Source of the DNA: Flavobacterium tagetis
GTDB lineage: Bacteria > Bacteroidota > Bacteroidia > Flavobacteriales > Flavobacteriaceae
NCBI RefSeq assembly: GCF_016735615.1
Contig: NZ_JAERSF010000002.1
Coordinates: forward strand, 1,302,001 to 1,366,000
Direction of reading: 5' to 3'
DNA length: 64,000 nt
In this document: one piece after another, positions 1 through 9,574 of the stretch
How the letters are laid out: every line of letters begins with the position of its first letter
Numbering within the stretch: the first letter of the stretch is position 1
Made by a program: the position numbers and the translations under genes
The notes under the pieces: generated by a model
Seen by the model: only the letters and a program-made list of their open reading frames with translations
Databases searched by the model: none
What the model was told of the DNA's origin: nothing

Positions 1-1528
1 TTTGTACTTTATAATCTTCTGTTCTTGGTGAATTTGCTACAGTAGCATTAAACTTCTTAGAGAAATTAATGTTGTTATAACCATAAACTCTCAAGATTTC
101 TTCGATTACGTCAATTTCACGCTGAACGTCTACACGATATGCAGGAATCGTTAAGCCTAAACCAGTATCAGAAACGCTATTTACTTTAATGTCTAAAGAA
201 ACCAAGATTTTTTTAATCGTATCTTTTGGAATTTCCTGTCCGATAATTTTAGAAACATGGCTGAAATTCAATAAAACAGAGAAGTCTTCTACTTTTTTAG
301 GATAAACTTCTACAACATCAGAAGTGATTTTTCCGCCCGCAACTTCCTGAATTAAAAGCGCCGCACGTTTTAAAGCATATTCTGTGATCGTTGGATCAAT
401 TCCTCTTTCAAATCTAAAAGAAGCATCTGTACTTAATTGATGTCTTTTTGCTGTTTTACGAATGCTTACAGGATCAAAATAAGCACTTTCTAAGAAAATA
501 GATGTTGTTCCCTCAGAAACGCCAGATTTTTTACCTCCAAAAACTCCAGCAATACAAAGCGGTCCTTTTTCGTCGCAAATCATTAAATCTTCTTTGTGAA
601 GCGTTCTTTCAACATCGTCAAGAGTCACAAATTTAGTTCCTTCAACAGCTGTCTTTACAATAATTTTTCCGTTGATTTTGGCAGCGTCAAAAGCATGTAA
701 AGGCTGTCCTAATTCATGAAGAACATAATTAGTAACGTCAACAATATTATTTTTTGGAGTTAATCCGATAGCTTTTAAACGATCTTGTAACCAGCTAGGA
801 GATTCATGCACAGAAATTCCAGAAATAGTTACACCACAATATCTTGGAGCTAAATGATTATCTTCAACATTTACATCAATTTTTAGGGTGCGCATGTCAA
901 CTCTAAAATTGCTTACAGAAGGTGTAATCAATTCTATGTTTACGCCACGCTGCAACATTCCTGCCCTTAAATCGCGCGCAGTTCCAAAATGACTCATAGC
1001 ATCGGCACGATTAGGTGTCAATCCAATTTCGAAAACTTCGTCATTTGCAATTTGAAAAACTTCAGAAGCAGGAGTTCCAGGAACTAAATCCTCAGCCAAA
1101 ACCATAATTCCGTCGTGACTTGTACCTAAACCTAATTCGTCTTCAGCACAGATCATTCCGTGACTTTCTTGTCCGCGGATTTTTCCTTTTTTAATGGTAA
1201 ATTCTGCACCTTCTTTATCGTATAAAACGGTTCCAATTGTTGCAACCGGAACTTTTTGTCCTGCAGCCACATTTGCAGCACCGCATACAATTTGTACAGG
1301 AGCTTCTAAACCAATATTAACGGTAGTAACTTTCAATCTATCAGCATCAGGATGTTTTTCGCATGTTAGAACGTGTCCAACAACAACGCCTGCTAAACCT
1401 CCTTTTATTGATTCGTATTTTTCGACAACTTCAACCTCTAAACCTAAATCTGTTAGTAATTCAGAAGTCTGTTCAGATGTCCAATCTGTTTTAATAAATT
1501 GTTTTAACCAGTTGTAAGATATTTTCAT
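1..1528 (-). CDS. pheT: Phenylalanyl-tRNA synthetase beta subunit, 3' part missing
   Basis: Charges tRNA-Phe as part of the alpha2/beta2 PheST enzyme in the cytoplasm. Reading the complement from the ATG at 1528 gives MKISYNWLKQFIKTDW, the typical N-terminus. It continues through the EMAP/OB-type tRNA-binding module, with VVVGHVLTCEKHPDADRLKV at about residues 45-75, and then the B3/B4 and B5 regions. About 509 codons are present of the roughly 800 usual in this family. The rest, including the catalytic-like core and the C-terminal anticodon-binding domain, lies beyond the left edge. The reading frame is open throughout, so this is a window truncation, not a broken gene. The gene has no close partner on its 5' side; the next gene diverges from it. 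Confidence 0.95.
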   Translation of the reverse strand, partial: MKISYNWLKQFIKTDWTSEQTSELLTDLGLEVEVVEKYESIKGGLAGVVVGHVLTCEKHPDADRLKVTTVNIGLEAPVQIVCGAANVAAGQKVPVATIGTVLYDKEGAEFTIKKGKIRGQESHGMICAEDELGLGTSHDGIMVLAEDLVPGTPASEVFQIANDEVFEIGLTPNRADAMSHFGTARDLRAGMLQRGVNIELITPSVSNFRVDMRTLKIDVNVEDNHLAPRYCGVTISGISVHESPSWLQDRLKAIGLTPKNNIVDVTNYVLHELGQPLHAFDAAKINGKIIVKTAVEGTKFVTLDDVERTLHKEDLMICDEKGPLCIAGVFGGKKSGVSEGTTSIFLESAYFDPVSIRKTAKRHQLSTDASFRFERGIDPTITEYALKRAALLIQEVAGGKITSDVVEVYPKKVEDFSVLLNFSHVSKIIGQEIPKDTIKKILVSLDIKVNSVSDTGLGLTIPAYRVDVQREIDVIEEILRVYGYNNINFSKKFNATVANSPRTEDYKVQ

Positions 1529-1648
1529 TGTAGTTCTTTAATTCTTTGTATGAGGTTACAAATATAAGGATTGCGCGTTGGAGTAGGAAAAAATTGAGCA
1601 GTTTTTTCTACTTGTTTTTAATTGACCGAAAAATGCTGCTTGCTAATT

Positions 1649-1682
1649 ATTTAGCAATTTATAGATTAAAATTTTGCTAAAT
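1649..1682. repeat. Inverted repeat in the pheT-aldehyde dehydrogenase gap
   Basis: ATTTAGCAA at 1649-1657 is repeated inverted as TTGCTAAAT at 1674-1682, with a 16-base AT-rich spacer. It lies between two divergent genes, about 120 bases before the aldehyde dehydrogenase start. It could be an operator, for example for the AraC-type regulator encoded nearby, or a weak hairpin. Only the symmetry is seen; the role is a guess. Confidence 0.35.
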
Positions 1683-1802
1683 GATTATTATAAAAGTCTA
1701 AAAAAATTGAATGTGTAATTTTTGTGCTACACGTTGAATGAAAAGTGCTATTCTTTTTCTTTTTATGAAACTAAATTTGGAGTAAATCAAAAAAAGAATA
1801 TT

Positions 1803-3308
1803 ATGAGTACCGCAGTAAAAAGACCTGAATTTAAGGCAAAATACGATAACTATATTGGTGGAAAATTTGTAGCGCCAATTACAGGAGAATACTTTGATGT
1901 AGTTTCTCCTATTGATGGAAAAGTATTTACAAAAGCAGCGCATTCTGGAAAAGAAGACCTCGAATTGGCTGTAGATACTGCTTATGAAGCATTTAAAACT
2001 TGGGGAAAAACTTCTGTAACCGAAAGGAGTATTTTACTAAATAAAATTGCACAAAAAATTGAAGATAATTTAGAATATATCGCGGCAGTTGAAACGGTAG
2101 ACAACGGAAAACCAATCCGCGAAACGCTTGCTGCTGATATTCCGTTGGCAATCGATCACTTTAGATATTTTGCTGGCGTAATTCGTGCAGAAGAAAGTTC
2201 GATCGCAGAATTGGATTCGCAGACTGTTTCTATTGCGTTAAGCGAACCTTTAGGGGTTGTAGCGCAGATTATTCCTTGGAATTTCCCAATTTTAATGGCT
2301 GTCTGGAAAATTGCTCCGGCTCTTGCCGCAGGAAATACAATTGTTTTGAAACCAGCCGAAAGCACTCCAATCTCTATTATGGTTTTAATGGAATTGATTG
2401 GAGATATTCTTCCTCCTGGAGTTCTGAATATTGTAAACGGATTTGGTGCCGAATTAGGTCGTCCGTTAGTAACCAATAAAAAAGTATCGAAAGCAGCATT
2501 TACTGGTTCTACAACAACAGGACGTTTGGTAATGCAATATGCAACAGAAAATATTATTCCGGTTACTTTAGAATTGGGCGGAAAATCTCCAAATATCTTC
2601 TTTCCTTCAGTAGCAGATCACGATGACGATTTCTTTGACAAAGCCGTAGAAGGTGCCGTATTATTTGCTTTAAATCAAGGTGAAATCTGTACTTGTCCTT
2701 CCAGATTATTAATTCACGAAGATATCTACGATAAGTTTATCAAAAAAGTAATTGAAAGAACTGAAGCCATTATAGTTGGAAATCCGTTGGATAAATCAAC
2801 TATGATTGGTGCTCAGACTTCGATTGTTCAGAAAGAGAAAATCATGTCTTATATCAAGTTAGGAAAAGAAGAAGGTGCAGAATTATTGACTGGAGGCGAT
2901 GAAAATAAACTTGGAGGAGAATTAGAAGGTGGTTATTATATTAAACCGACACTATTTAAAGGTCACAACAAAATGAGAATTTTCCAAGAAGAGATTTTCG
3001 GGCCTGTTTTAGCAGTTACGACTTTCAAAACTACTGAAGAAGCTATCGAAATTGCAAATGATACCATGTACGGATTAGGCGCAGGAGTTTGGACACGTGA
3101 TGCGCATGAAATTTATCAAGTTCCTAGAGGGATCCAGTCAGGTCGTGTTTGGATTAATCAATATCATTCTTATCCTGCGGGTGCTCCGTTTGGAGGTTAT
3201 AAACAATCTGGAATTGGTCGCGAAAATCATAAAATGATGCTGAGCCAATATCGTCAAACCAAAAACATGCTGATTTCTTATGATAAAAAGAAATTAGGAT
3301 TCTTCTAA
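1803..3308 (+). CDS. NAD(P)-dependent aldehyde dehydrogenase (AldB/ExaC-like)
   Basis: Oxidises an aldehyde, probably acetaldehyde or a similar small aldehyde, to the acid. The 501-residue product has the full ALDH fold: the cofactor-binding [20 protein letters not shown], the Rossmann turn FTGSTTTG, the general-base Glu in ELGGKSPN, and the nucleophile Cys296 in [11 protein letters not shown]. That last motif is characteristic of the AldB/ExaC/acetaldehyde dehydrogenase II branch. An upstream in-frame ATG at 1722 would add 27 unlikely residues; the ATG at 1803 gives the family start [21 protein letters not shown] zinc alcohol dehydrogenase follows after 64 bases and a DUF779 gene after that, so the locus probably carries out alcohol to aldehyde to acid oxidation under the nearby AraC-type regulator. 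Confidence 0.92.
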   Translation: MSTAVKRPEFKAKYDNYIGGKFVAPITGEYFDVVSPIDGKVFTKAAHSGKEDLELAVDTAYEAFKTWGKTSVTERSILLNKIAQKIEDNLEYIAAVETVDNGKPIRETLAADIPLAIDHFRYFAGVIRAEESSIAELDSQTVSIALSEPLGVVAQIIPWNFPILMAVWKIAPALAAGNTIVLKPAESTPISIMVLMELIGDILPPGVLNIVNGFGAELGRPLVTNKKVSKAAFTGSTTTGRLVMQYATENIIPVTLELGGKSPNIFFPSVADHDDDFFDKAVEGAVLFALNQGEICTCPSRLLIHEDIYDKFIKKVIERTEAIIVGNPLDKSTMIGAQTSIVQKEKIMSYIKLGKEEGAELLTGGDENKLGGELEGGYYIKPTLFKGHNKMRIFQEEIFGPVLAVTTFKTTEEAIEIANDTMYGLGAGVWTRDAHEIYQVPRGIQSGRVWINQYHSYPAGAPFGGYKQSGIGRENHKMMLSQYRQTKNMLISYDKKKLGFF

Positions 3309-3372
3309 AGAGAATATAAACTTGAGAATAGAAAGCTAAATAAGTTTTCTATTCTTTTAAAACCATAGAATT

Positions 3373-4407
3373 ATGCTTCCAAAAACAATGAAAGCTGCGG
3401 TCGTTAGAGAATTTGGTTCTCTTCTGAAAATTGAAGAAGTCGAAGTAAAACGCCCAGGCAGAAATGAAATTCTTGTAAAAGTAATTGCAAGCGGAGTGTG
3501 CCACACCGATTTACATGCTGTAGAAGGTGATTGGCCAGTTAAACCTAAAATGCCTTTAATTCCGGGACACGAAGCTGTCGGATATGTTGTTGCAGTAGGA
3601 CCAGAAGTAAAAAATGTAAAAGAAGGAGATGCTGTTGGTGTGCCTTGGCTATACAGTGCATGTGGAGGCTGTGATCATTGCATTACAGGCTGGGAAACTT
3701 TATGCGAAAGTCAGCAGAACGGCGGTTACAGTGTAGATGGCGGATTTGCAGAGTATGTAATTGCAGATGCCAGATATGTTGGGATTTTGCCATCTAATGT
3801 AAATTTTATAGAAATGGCTCCGATTTTATGCGCTGGCGTTACGGTTTACAAAGGGTTAAAAGAAACTGAGGTGAAACCTGGCGAATGGGTAGCAATTTCT
3901 GGTATTGGAGGTTTAGGGCACGTTGCTGTGCAATATGCAAAAGCTATGGGAATGAACGTGGCTGCAATTGATATTGGAGATGATAAATTGGAACTGGCAA
4001 AAAAATTAGGCGCCGATTTGGTGGTCAATGCTAAAAATCAAAATCCTGGAGAATTCTTAAAGAAAGAAGTCGGTGGAATGCATGGGGCATTGGTTACCGC
4101 AGTTTCTCCAATTGCTTTCAAGCAAGGGCTTGAAACATTGAGAAGAAAAGGTACAATGGCATTAAACGGACTTCCTCCAGGCAATTTTGATTTGTCTATT
4201 TTCGATACTGTTTTAAATAGAATCACAATTAGAGGTTCTATTGTTGGAACTCGAAAAGACATGAAAGAAGCGATTGAATTTGCTGTTGATGGAAAAGTCA
4301 AAGCTACAGTAACAACTTCAAAATTAGAAGATGTAAACACCGTTTTTGACAAAATGAAAAAAGGTGAAATAGAAGGTAGAATTGTGCTTGACATAGCACA
4401 GTCCTAA
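3373..4407 (+). CDS. adhP: Zinc-dependent alcohol dehydrogenase (AdhP-like)
   Basis: Reversibly oxidises primary alcohols with NAD. The 344-residue medium-chain dehydrogenase has catalytic zinc ligands Cys43 (GVCHTDLH), His66 (GHE) and Cys153. The structural zinc ligands are Cys97, Cys100, Cys103 and Cys111 (ACGGCDHC...LC). The NAD-binding glycine loop is GIGGLG at 177-182. The length and GVCHTDLHA match the AdhP/AdhA group of ethanol-active enzymes. The ATG at 3373 is used; a second ATG at 3388 ([10 protein letters not shown]) would also give a good start. It lies 64 bases after the aldehyde dehydrogenase, on the same strand, and is followed by a strong hairpin terminator. Confidence 0.9.
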   Translation: MLPKTMKAAVVREFGSLLKIEEVEVKRPGRNEILVKVIASGVCHTDLHAVEGDWPVKPKMPLIPGHEAVGYVVAVGPEVKNVKEGDAVGVPWLYSACGGCDHCITGWETLCESQQNGGYSVDGGFAEYVIADARYVGILPSNVNFIEMAPILCAGVTVYKGLKETEVKPGEWVAISGIGGLGHVAVQYAKAMGMNVAAIDIGDDKLELAKKLGADLVVNAKNQNPGEFLKKEVGGMHGALVTAVSPIAFKQGLETLRRKGTMALNGLPPGNFDLSIFDTVLNRITIRGSIVGTRKDMKEAIEFAVDGKVKATVTTSKLEDVNTVFDKMKKGEIEGRIVLDIAQS

Positions 4408-4422
4408 ATAGTTGGTTATGTT

Positions 4423-4462
4423 AAAGCAGTAAATCTCTTAATTGAGTTTACTGCTTTTTTTT
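4423..4462 (+). terminator. Rho-independent terminator after adhP
   Basis: AAAGCAGTAAA (4423-4433) pairs with TTTACTGCTTT (4447-4457) and runs into a tract of nine T. The start of the DUF779 gene follows within about 15 bases, so the hairpin separates it from adhP and may lower its readthrough expression. Confidence 0.85.
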
Positions 4463-4476
4463 TAATTTTAGTAGTG

Positions 4477-4848
4477 ATGATAAAACGAATTGATGCCACA
4501 GAAAAAGCAATCGAACTGATTAAAGTTCTTAAAGAAAAACACGGTGATTTGATGTTTTATCAGGCAGGTGGATGCTGTGAAGGCACTCAGCCGCAGTGTT
4601 TTGAAAAAGGCGGATATTATCAGCGAACTGGAGATGTTTGTATTGGTAAAGTTGATAATGTTGAATTTTGGGTAGACAAGGATTTATTTGAATATTGGAA
4701 ACATGCTCATTTTACGCTAACTGTAATTGATGCATTTGGAGTAGGAGGTTTTTCATTAGAAACTCCATTAAAAAAAACGTTTCAAATAGAATATAGAATT
4801 TTTACTCCCGAAGAAGAGAAAGATTTAGAACCGGTTACTTTTTTTTAA
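4477..4848 (+). CDS. DUF779 family protein
   Basis: Small cytoplasmic protein of unknown function from the DUF779 family, which is often found next to aldehyde dehydrogenase genes, as here. The 123-residue product starts MIKRIDATEKAIELI and has the family's Cys-rich core, AGGCCEGTQPQCFEKGG, followed by a GDVCIGKV segment. The clustered cysteines suggest metal or thiol chemistry, but no reaction is known to me. A GTG three bases upstream (4474) is an equally possible start. The gene sits just after a terminator hairpin, so it may be partly uncoupled from the dehydrogenases. No Shine-Dalgarno sequence is visible. Confidence 0.8.
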   Translation: MIKRIDATEKAIELIKVLKEKHGDLMFYQAGGCCEGTQPQCFEKGGYYQRTGDVCIGKVDNVEFWVDKDLFEYWKHAHFTLTVIDAFGVGGFSLETPLKKTFQIEYRIFTPEEEKDLEPVTFF

Positions 4849-4923
4849 GGAACAAAGGTTCAGAGTTTCAAAGCGACAAAGGTTTTCAAAACTTTGAGCC
4901 TATGTGCCTTTGTTACTTTGCAC
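4849..4923. repeat. Intergenic repeat, family 'CAAAGGTTCAGAGTT', copy 1
   Basis: Sequence between two convergent genes. The 31 bases at 4852-4882 recur with one mismatch at 42118-42148. The unit is followed by a partial inverted copy (CCTTTGTTACTTTG against CAAAGCGACAAAGG, 12 of 14), so the RNA could fold into a hairpin. Both copies lie just after the 3' end of a plus-strand gene. Confidence 0.75.
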
Positions 4924-5847
4924 CTAATTTATAAAAAGTAACTGATACTGTTTCGGAGTAATTCCCTCGTATTTTTTAAATAATCTGATGAAATAGTTGG
5001 CATCTTCAAAGCCAGCTAAATAACAAACTTCATTGATTTGCAGGGTTGGATTTTTTAATAAGTTTTTAGCACATTTTATTTTCTCATTCAAAATATATTC
5101 AATCGGACTCATTCCAAGTTCGCGTTTAAAGAATCGGTAGAAAGAAGTGGTGCTCATACAAGCTTTTTCGCTTAGCGATTTTAAGCTTATATTTTCTTTC
5201 AGATTCTGTTTAATGTATTCTGTAACTTCTTTTATTGGGTTATTTACATCTAGAAATTTCCCTTCGTCAATAGATTTTACCGTTTGCGTCTGAATAATTC
5301 TAATCAACAATTCTTTTAACGTCAAATCGGCAAAAATATCTTTAGTAATCGATGTACTCATACATTCTTTTATGAGTTTATTGATTGTTGCTGCCATTTC
5401 GATATTATTGTAAAAGAAGTAATTCTGATAATTTAATTGCCAATACATATTGCTTCCTTCTTTAGGATATTGCTCATTTAGAAAATTCAAGATTTCCACA
5501 ATTTTATCCTGATCAATAGCCAATGCCAAACATTGCGTAGGGTTATTTTTTGAAGCTTCAGGGAAATCAATTTTCATTTCTACATTAGAAGGAACAATCA
5601 CAGTTTCGCCTGGAAGATATACAAATTCAGGATCATCAAAAAGGTGCATGATTTTTTTACCGCGCAGCATGCTGGTCACCACCAAATCATTAAATTTCAA
5701 CGGAACTTTTTGAGTCGATTCGTAAGTTTCAAATAGATTTAATTCACAATGACTCAAATTGTAAATAGTTCTATTTTCTACAAGAGTTTTTAATGATTTC
5801 TCTTGCGATAATTGGAGCGGATTGACTAAAAATCGTTGATTGTTCAT
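4924..5847 (-). CDS. AraC-family transcriptional regulator
   Basis: DNA-binding regulator of 307 residues. Residues about 15-170 match the AraC-type N-terminal region (LVVTSMLRGKKIMHLFDDPE, then LPGETVIVPSNVEMKIDFPE), thought to bind a small effector. The last 100 residues carry the double helix-turn-helix: SLKSLSEKACMSTTSFYRFF, then INEVCYLAGFEDANYFIRLF, ending in the usual GITPKQY. It is convergent with the DUF779 gene and lies next to the alcohol/aldehyde dehydrogenase genes, so it is probably their activator; this is inferred from position. The ATG at 5847 is the first good start and gives a full-length protein. Confidence 0.88.
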   Translation of the reverse strand: MNNQRFLVNPLQLSQEKSLKTLVENRTIYNLSHCELNLFETYESTQKVPLKFNDLVVTSMLRGKKIMHLFDDPEFVYLPGETVIVPSNVEMKIDFPEASKNNPTQCLALAIDQDKIVEILNFLNEQYPKEGSNMYWQLNYQNYFFYNNIEMAATINKLIKECMSTSITKDIFADLTLKELLIRIIQTQTVKSIDEGKFLDVNNPIKEVTEYIKQNLKENISLKSLSEKACMSTTSFYRFFKRELGMSPIEYILNEKIKCAKNLLKNPTLQINEVCYLAGFEDANYFIRLFKKYEGITPKQYQLLFIN

Positions 5848-5972
5848 TAAATTTTATTTTTGGTGAAGACTTTAAATTTAATAAAAATATGTATACAGAA
5901 TGAATATTTAAGCCTTTTTTATGACTTGTATAAGGTTGTGTTTTAAAAAAGTAAGAAGATGTTTTTATAATA

Positions 5973-6002
5973 AAAAAGAGAGAATTAAAATCCTCTCTTT
6001 TT
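5973..6002 (-). terminator. Terminator after the duplicated-domain lipoprotein gene
   Basis: On the minus strand AAAAAGAGAG and CTCTCTTTTT flank a 10-base loop and are followed by a T-rich run. It lies 25 bases after the lipoprotein stop codon and ahead of the araC-type gene. Confidence 0.75.
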
Positions 6003-6027
6003 CACTTATTTCTATTTCTAATTTAAT

Positions 6028-7020
6028 TTAATTGGTGGTACACACTGCTGCATGAACAATTATCCAGAAGTTTCCGTCTCCACTGTATGTTAGATCATAA
6101 CTATCTGTTGTGTAATTATTTAAAGTATGCTGATTGCCATATAGACCTGGTGCGGCAGTAGTAGGCCTATCATCAGACAAATAAACATGAGTTTCTGTAA
6201 ATACTGTTCCAGGATGAGTAGCGTTGATCGTTACTTTTACACTGCTCCCTTGAATTACAATTGTAACGGTTCCTGCTAAATAGCCATTATTAATATTATT
6301 TTGTCCAGCACCAGCATATAAGTTGTAGTTATAAGTGCCGTCTGCAACATTATCATAATATGTAGCCCATCCCCATTTATCAGAAATTTCTAAACCAATA
6401 AAAGTGTTGTTTCCGAACATATAAGCTGTATCGCAGTTGGTAACTGGTGGAGGAGTTTCGCAGTTTCTTAAGCAGTACTTAAAGTAAGTTGCCCAGTTTT
6501 TTCCAGGAAATTTTATATCGCCTGCCCAGCCAGTTTCTGTTCTTACTACATTCCCGTTTACAATATTTTTCATGCTTGAATGCGCAGCGATAAACAAACA
6601 TCTGTTGTCATCTAGAACTATTGAAGAAAGGGGAATAGTGAAAGTATAACTTTGTATTAATGGATTAAAAGATTTGTTATATGGAAATTGTCCAGGAATT
6701 GGATTCCCATTTTTTATCGGTACATTGGCATATGGTCCTACAAATAAATGAAGTTCACTAAAATACCAATTTGTAAGCGCAGAATAGGTTACGTAGAGAT
6801 TTGTAGCGTCATTTTCAACTAAAATTTTCCCAGCGTTAGTAAACTGGCCAGCCATAATGTTAATTGATATTGGATCGCATTCTGAATAAGTTCCTTTTGC
6901 AGTAGCAGAAGTTGAACTATTCGATTGTTTAGCCTCAGTTTGAATGTCTGTACTTAGAGGCTCGTTGGTACAATTGACAATCAGAAAAGCAAAAACCACA
7001 AGTGTAATAATTTTTTTCAT
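6028..7020 (-). CDS. Lipoprotein with two related beta-rich domains, function unknown
   Basis: 330-residue exported protein. The N-terminus MKKIITLVVFAFLIVNCTNE is a lipoprotein signal with the acylated Cys at 17. A Ser/Thr-rich linker follows, then two halves that resemble each other. Half one has LYVTYSA..WYFSELHLFVG, a PGQFPYNK loop and CLFIAAHSS. Half two has VKVTINAT..VFTETHVYLS, a PGLYGNQH loop and FWIIVHAAV. Both halves also carry a WATYF/WATYY segment. I recognise no enzyme motif and no type IX secretion C-terminal signal. It is monocistronic, with a terminator behind it. A cell-surface binding or structural role is plausible but unproven. Confidence 0.75.
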   Translation of the reverse strand: MKKIITLVVFAFLIVNCTNEPLSTDIQTEAKQSNSSTSATAKGTYSECDPISINIMAGQFTNAGKILVENDATNLYVTYSALTNWYFSELHLFVGPYANVPIKNGNPIPGQFPYNKSFNPLIQSYTFTIPLSSIVLDDNRCLFIAAHSSMKNIVNGNVVRTETGWAGDIKFPGKNWATYFKYCLRNCETPPPVTNCDTAYMFGNNTFIGLEISDKWGWATYYDNVADGTYNYNLYAGAGQNNINNGYLAGTVTIVIQGSSVKVTINATHPGTVFTETHVYLSDDRPTTAAPGLYGNQHTLNNYTTDSYDLTYSGDGNFWIIVHAAVCTTN

Positions 7021-7192
7021 CGTAATAAGGAGTTAAAAATTAGTAACAATTAAAGGCAGCTTTAAATAAGGGGGGTAAATTGCTATTACAAATTTTATGA
7101 CTTATTTATTAGATTTCAAAAAATAACCGTTCAATGAGTTATTTAGTCGCTTAACTGCGCATTTTTTTAGTGATTTATAGTGTTTTTTAAAT

Positions 7193-8056
7193 TTATATCA
7201 GCTCTTCTACGTGTTTTTTGATATTTTCGGATATTTTTCTTGTAGGAAGGTCGTTTTCGTCATCTCCAAATGGGTCTTCGATTTCTTCAGCAATTAGCTC
7301 TAAACTCGCCAATACATAAAATATGAAAACCACTACAGGAGCCACTAAGTAGCCTAAACTTACAGAATATCCAAAAGGAAGTGTCATGGTGTAAAAGAAG
7401 ATGAATTTCTTTATAAAAGCGCTATAAGAGTAGGGAATAGGTGTATTTTTGATACGCTCACATGCACCACAAATATCTGTAAAAGCAACTAATTCATCAT
7501 TTATAGTAATAAGCTGTTCTCCAGTTATTTTTCCTGCATCATACAAATCGTTGATTTTATGATACATTATTCTTTTCAACTGATTCGGTTTGTGCTTGTG
7601 ATGGTCAATTTCTAGATCGACATCTTCAAAAAGCTGTTTGCTGGTGTCCTCATCTTTTAAATGTTGATGAAGAATATCAGCATACATGGGTATGTATTTT
7701 CTAAAAAACTTTCTATCGTTTTCATCTTTTAAAATGGCAGAAAGTTTTATGGCTAGATTACGGCTATTATTTACCAGTCCGCCCCAAAGTTTGCGGCCTT
7801 CCCACCATCTGTCGTAGGCGGTATTGGTTCTAAAAACTAGCAAAAGCGAAATTACAAATCCAAGCATTCCGTGCATGATTGGAATGCTGTGGATATAATC
7901 GTTTTTGGTTACTTTAAAATATTGAAGTTCGAGATAACATACTATTGCAGAATATATTCCAATTGCAATCATAATCGTAAAAAGTTTTCGAACAGTATCC
8001 GATTTATGAAAATGAAAAATAAATGTAAACCAATCTTTGGTATTGTATGTAATCAT
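7193..8056 (-). CDS. Bestrophin-like (UPF0187) membrane channel protein
   Basis: Inner-membrane protein of the bacterial bestrophin family, which form pentameric ion channels. The 287-residue product has the family signature RTNTAYDRWWEGRKLWGGLV followed by NNSRNLA, hydrophobic segments at about residues 23-45, 55-78 and 215-260, and the conserved C-terminal IEDPFGDDENDLP. The N-terminus MITYNTKDWFTFIFHFHKSD is typical. Whether it conducts anions or cations cannot be read from the sequence. It is probably monocistronic: a strong terminator separates it from the efflux operon upstream on the same strand. Confidence 0.88.
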   Translation of the reverse strand: MITYNTKDWFTFIFHFHKSDTVRKLFTIMIAIGIYSAIVCYLELQYFKVTKNDYIHSIPIMHGMLGFVISLLLVFRTNTAYDRWWEGRKLWGGLVNNSRNLAIKLSAILKDENDRKFFRKYIPMYADILHQHLKDEDTSKQLFEDVDLEIDHHKHKPNQLKRIMYHKINDLYDAGKITGEQLITINDELVAFTDICGACERIKNTPIPYSYSAFIKKFIFFYTMTLPFGYSVSLGYLVAPVVVFIFYVLASLELIAEEIEDPFGDDENDLPTRKISENIKKHVEELI

Positions 8057-8147
8057 TGAAGCGCGTTTTGAAACAAATTTAAATTAAAAAATCACCTATT
8101 GAACGTAAAATGGGAAAAAATATTTCAACACAGTTTGACTAATGTTT

Positions 8148-8192
8148 AAAGGCGTTTCGCTTACTTTTTTAAGTAAGCAAAACGCCTTTTTT
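8148..8192 (-). terminator. Strong terminator of the RND efflux operon
   Basis: Long near-perfect stem: AAAGGCGTTT then CTTACTT, paired with AAGTAAG then AAACGCCTTT, with A and T tracts on both sides so it could act in either direction. It sits 36 bases after the TolC-like gene's stop codon on the minus strand. Confidence 0.85.
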
Positions 8193-8227
8193 AAGTTCTT
8201 GCTGTATATGTTTTTTCCTGTCGAAAT

Positions 8228-9538
8228 CTAGAAATTAATATTTCCAGCCAATTCTTTTAAAGCAATTTCAGATAATTTTGCTTCATACTGTGCATTGCTA
8301 TAACGCACTTTTGCATTTACATAATTCAGCTGGGCAGTTCTAAAATCAAGTGTTGTAATAGTTCCGATTTTAAATTTATCCAATGTGATTTCTAAGTTCT
8401 GCCTAGCAATTGTCTCATTATTTTCTTCTAGATCAATTAGTTCTAAATTTGTTAAATACGTTTGAAAAGCGGTACTTAATTGTGTGTTTAAAACAGTATT
8501 TTGCTGTTCTATCGCAATCTGCGAATTTTCAATCTGTAGTTTGGCTACTTTTTCATTTCGATGCTGATTAAAACCATCAAATATGTTCATTGAAGCATTA
8601 AAACCATAATTTAAACCTCTTGAAGAAGTTTCACTGGTAAAACCTAAACTAGACTGGCTTTCGGAAAAGTTATATCCTGAAGTTAATCTTAAAGTAGGAT
8701 AGCGGTCTGCTTTTACTTGTTTTAGCTGTAATTCGGCTATACGTTTATTGATAATTTGCGCCTCTAAACCTGGATTCTGTTTTTGGGCTAAATCCATTAA
8801 ATCGGCTAGAACCAATTTATTGTCGACTTTAACTTCATCTGTAACCTTGAAATCAATTTTTGGATCGCGTGCCAAATGCTGATTCAACAAAATTTTACCA
8901 TTAGCGTACGCTTCTTTTTGTCTCAATAAAGCAACTTGATCTGAGTTTAAATCAACTTGTGCGTTTAAAACCTCCAATTTTGATGCTTTACCAATACTGA
9001 AACGGTTTTTAGCCAAAGTTAATCTTTGATTTGAAATTACAATGGTAGTGTCCAATGCAGCTAATTGCTGTTGCATTTGTACTAGATCGTAATAAGCAGA
9101 ATTTACTTGAGCAATTTTTACGAGAATAGTTCTTTTAAGTTCTGCATCGCCAAGTTTCTGAAGTTCTTTCAGCTGATCAAGTTTTGCGAACATTTTCATT
9201 CCGTCAAAAACAGTCCATCCTAAACTTACACCATAAGTTAGACTGTTATTTTTTGCATTATCCAATGAAGTACTTGTTCCATCTTGACGTGTCTGAGATG
9301 AATTCATAATACTATTGTTATCGGTAACAGATGCTGTTGCTGTTGGCAACATTCCAGCGTTTCCAATTGTTACGTTTGTTTCGTTTATTTTGGAATTATT
9401 TTTAGCAATTTTAATTTCAAAATTATTTTCCAGAGCTATAGTCATAGCCTGTTCAATAGTAAGAACTTCCTGTGCCTTTGACTGGAAAATGCAAAGGAAA
9501 AGAATAAGTGCTGTACAGTATATTTTTTTGATATTCAT
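8228..9538 (-). CDS. TolC-family outer membrane efflux protein
   Basis: Outer-membrane channel of a tripartite pump. The 436-residue product has a signal peptide (MNIKKIYCTALILFLCIFQSKAQE) and the family's two repeated halves of long helices and beta strands. The first half opens with LTIEQAMTIALENNFEIKIA and the second with LADLMDLAQKQNPGLEAQII. Repeat features such as LDVLNAQ-type helices (KLEVLNAQVDLNSDQV and TLDFRTAQLNYVNAKV) are visible in both. It is the last gene of a minus-strand operon after the adaptor and the RND pump, 36 bases behind the pump gene, and is followed by a strong terminator. Substrate unknown. Confidence 0.93.
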   Translation of the reverse strand: MNIKKIYCTALILFLCIFQSKAQEVLTIEQAMTIALENNFEIKIAKNNSKINETNVTIGNAGMLPTATASVTDNNSIMNSSQTRQDGTSTSLDNAKNNSLTYGVSLGWTVFDGMKMFAKLDQLKELQKLGDAELKRTILVKIAQVNSAYYDLVQMQQQLAALDTTIVISNQRLTLAKNRFSIGKASKLEVLNAQVDLNSDQVALLRQKEAYANGKILLNQHLARDPKIDFKVTDEVKVDNKLVLADLMDLAQKQNPGLEAQIINKRIAELQLKQVKADRYPTLRLTSGYNFSESQSSLGFTSETSSRGLNYGFNASMNIFDGFNQHRNEKVAKLQIENSQIAIEQQNTVLNTQLSTAFQTYLTNLELIDLEENNETIARQNLEITLDKFKIGTITTLDFRTAQLNYVNAKVRYSNAQYEAKLSEIALKELAGNINF

Positions 9539-9574
9539 ATTCGTTTTCTTTAACCAAAAATCGATTTTCGGTTT

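Noticed and set aside
1194..1517. Open frame on the plus strand inside pheT
   Set aside because: Antisense to strongly conserved pheT sequence; protein looks like a composition shadow.
1722..1802. N-terminal extension of the aldehyde dehydrogenase
   Set aside because: The extra 27 residues are unlike the family and the ATG at 1803 gives the expected N-terminus.
4477..4848. DUF779 Cys-rich protein considered as a ferredoxin
   Set aside because: Cysteine spacing does not fit CxxCxxC...C patterns of ferredoxins.
6028..7020. Type IX secretion C-terminal domain in the duplicated lipoprotein
   Set aside because: No conserved C-terminal sorting motif is visible, and the lipoprotein signal gives another route.
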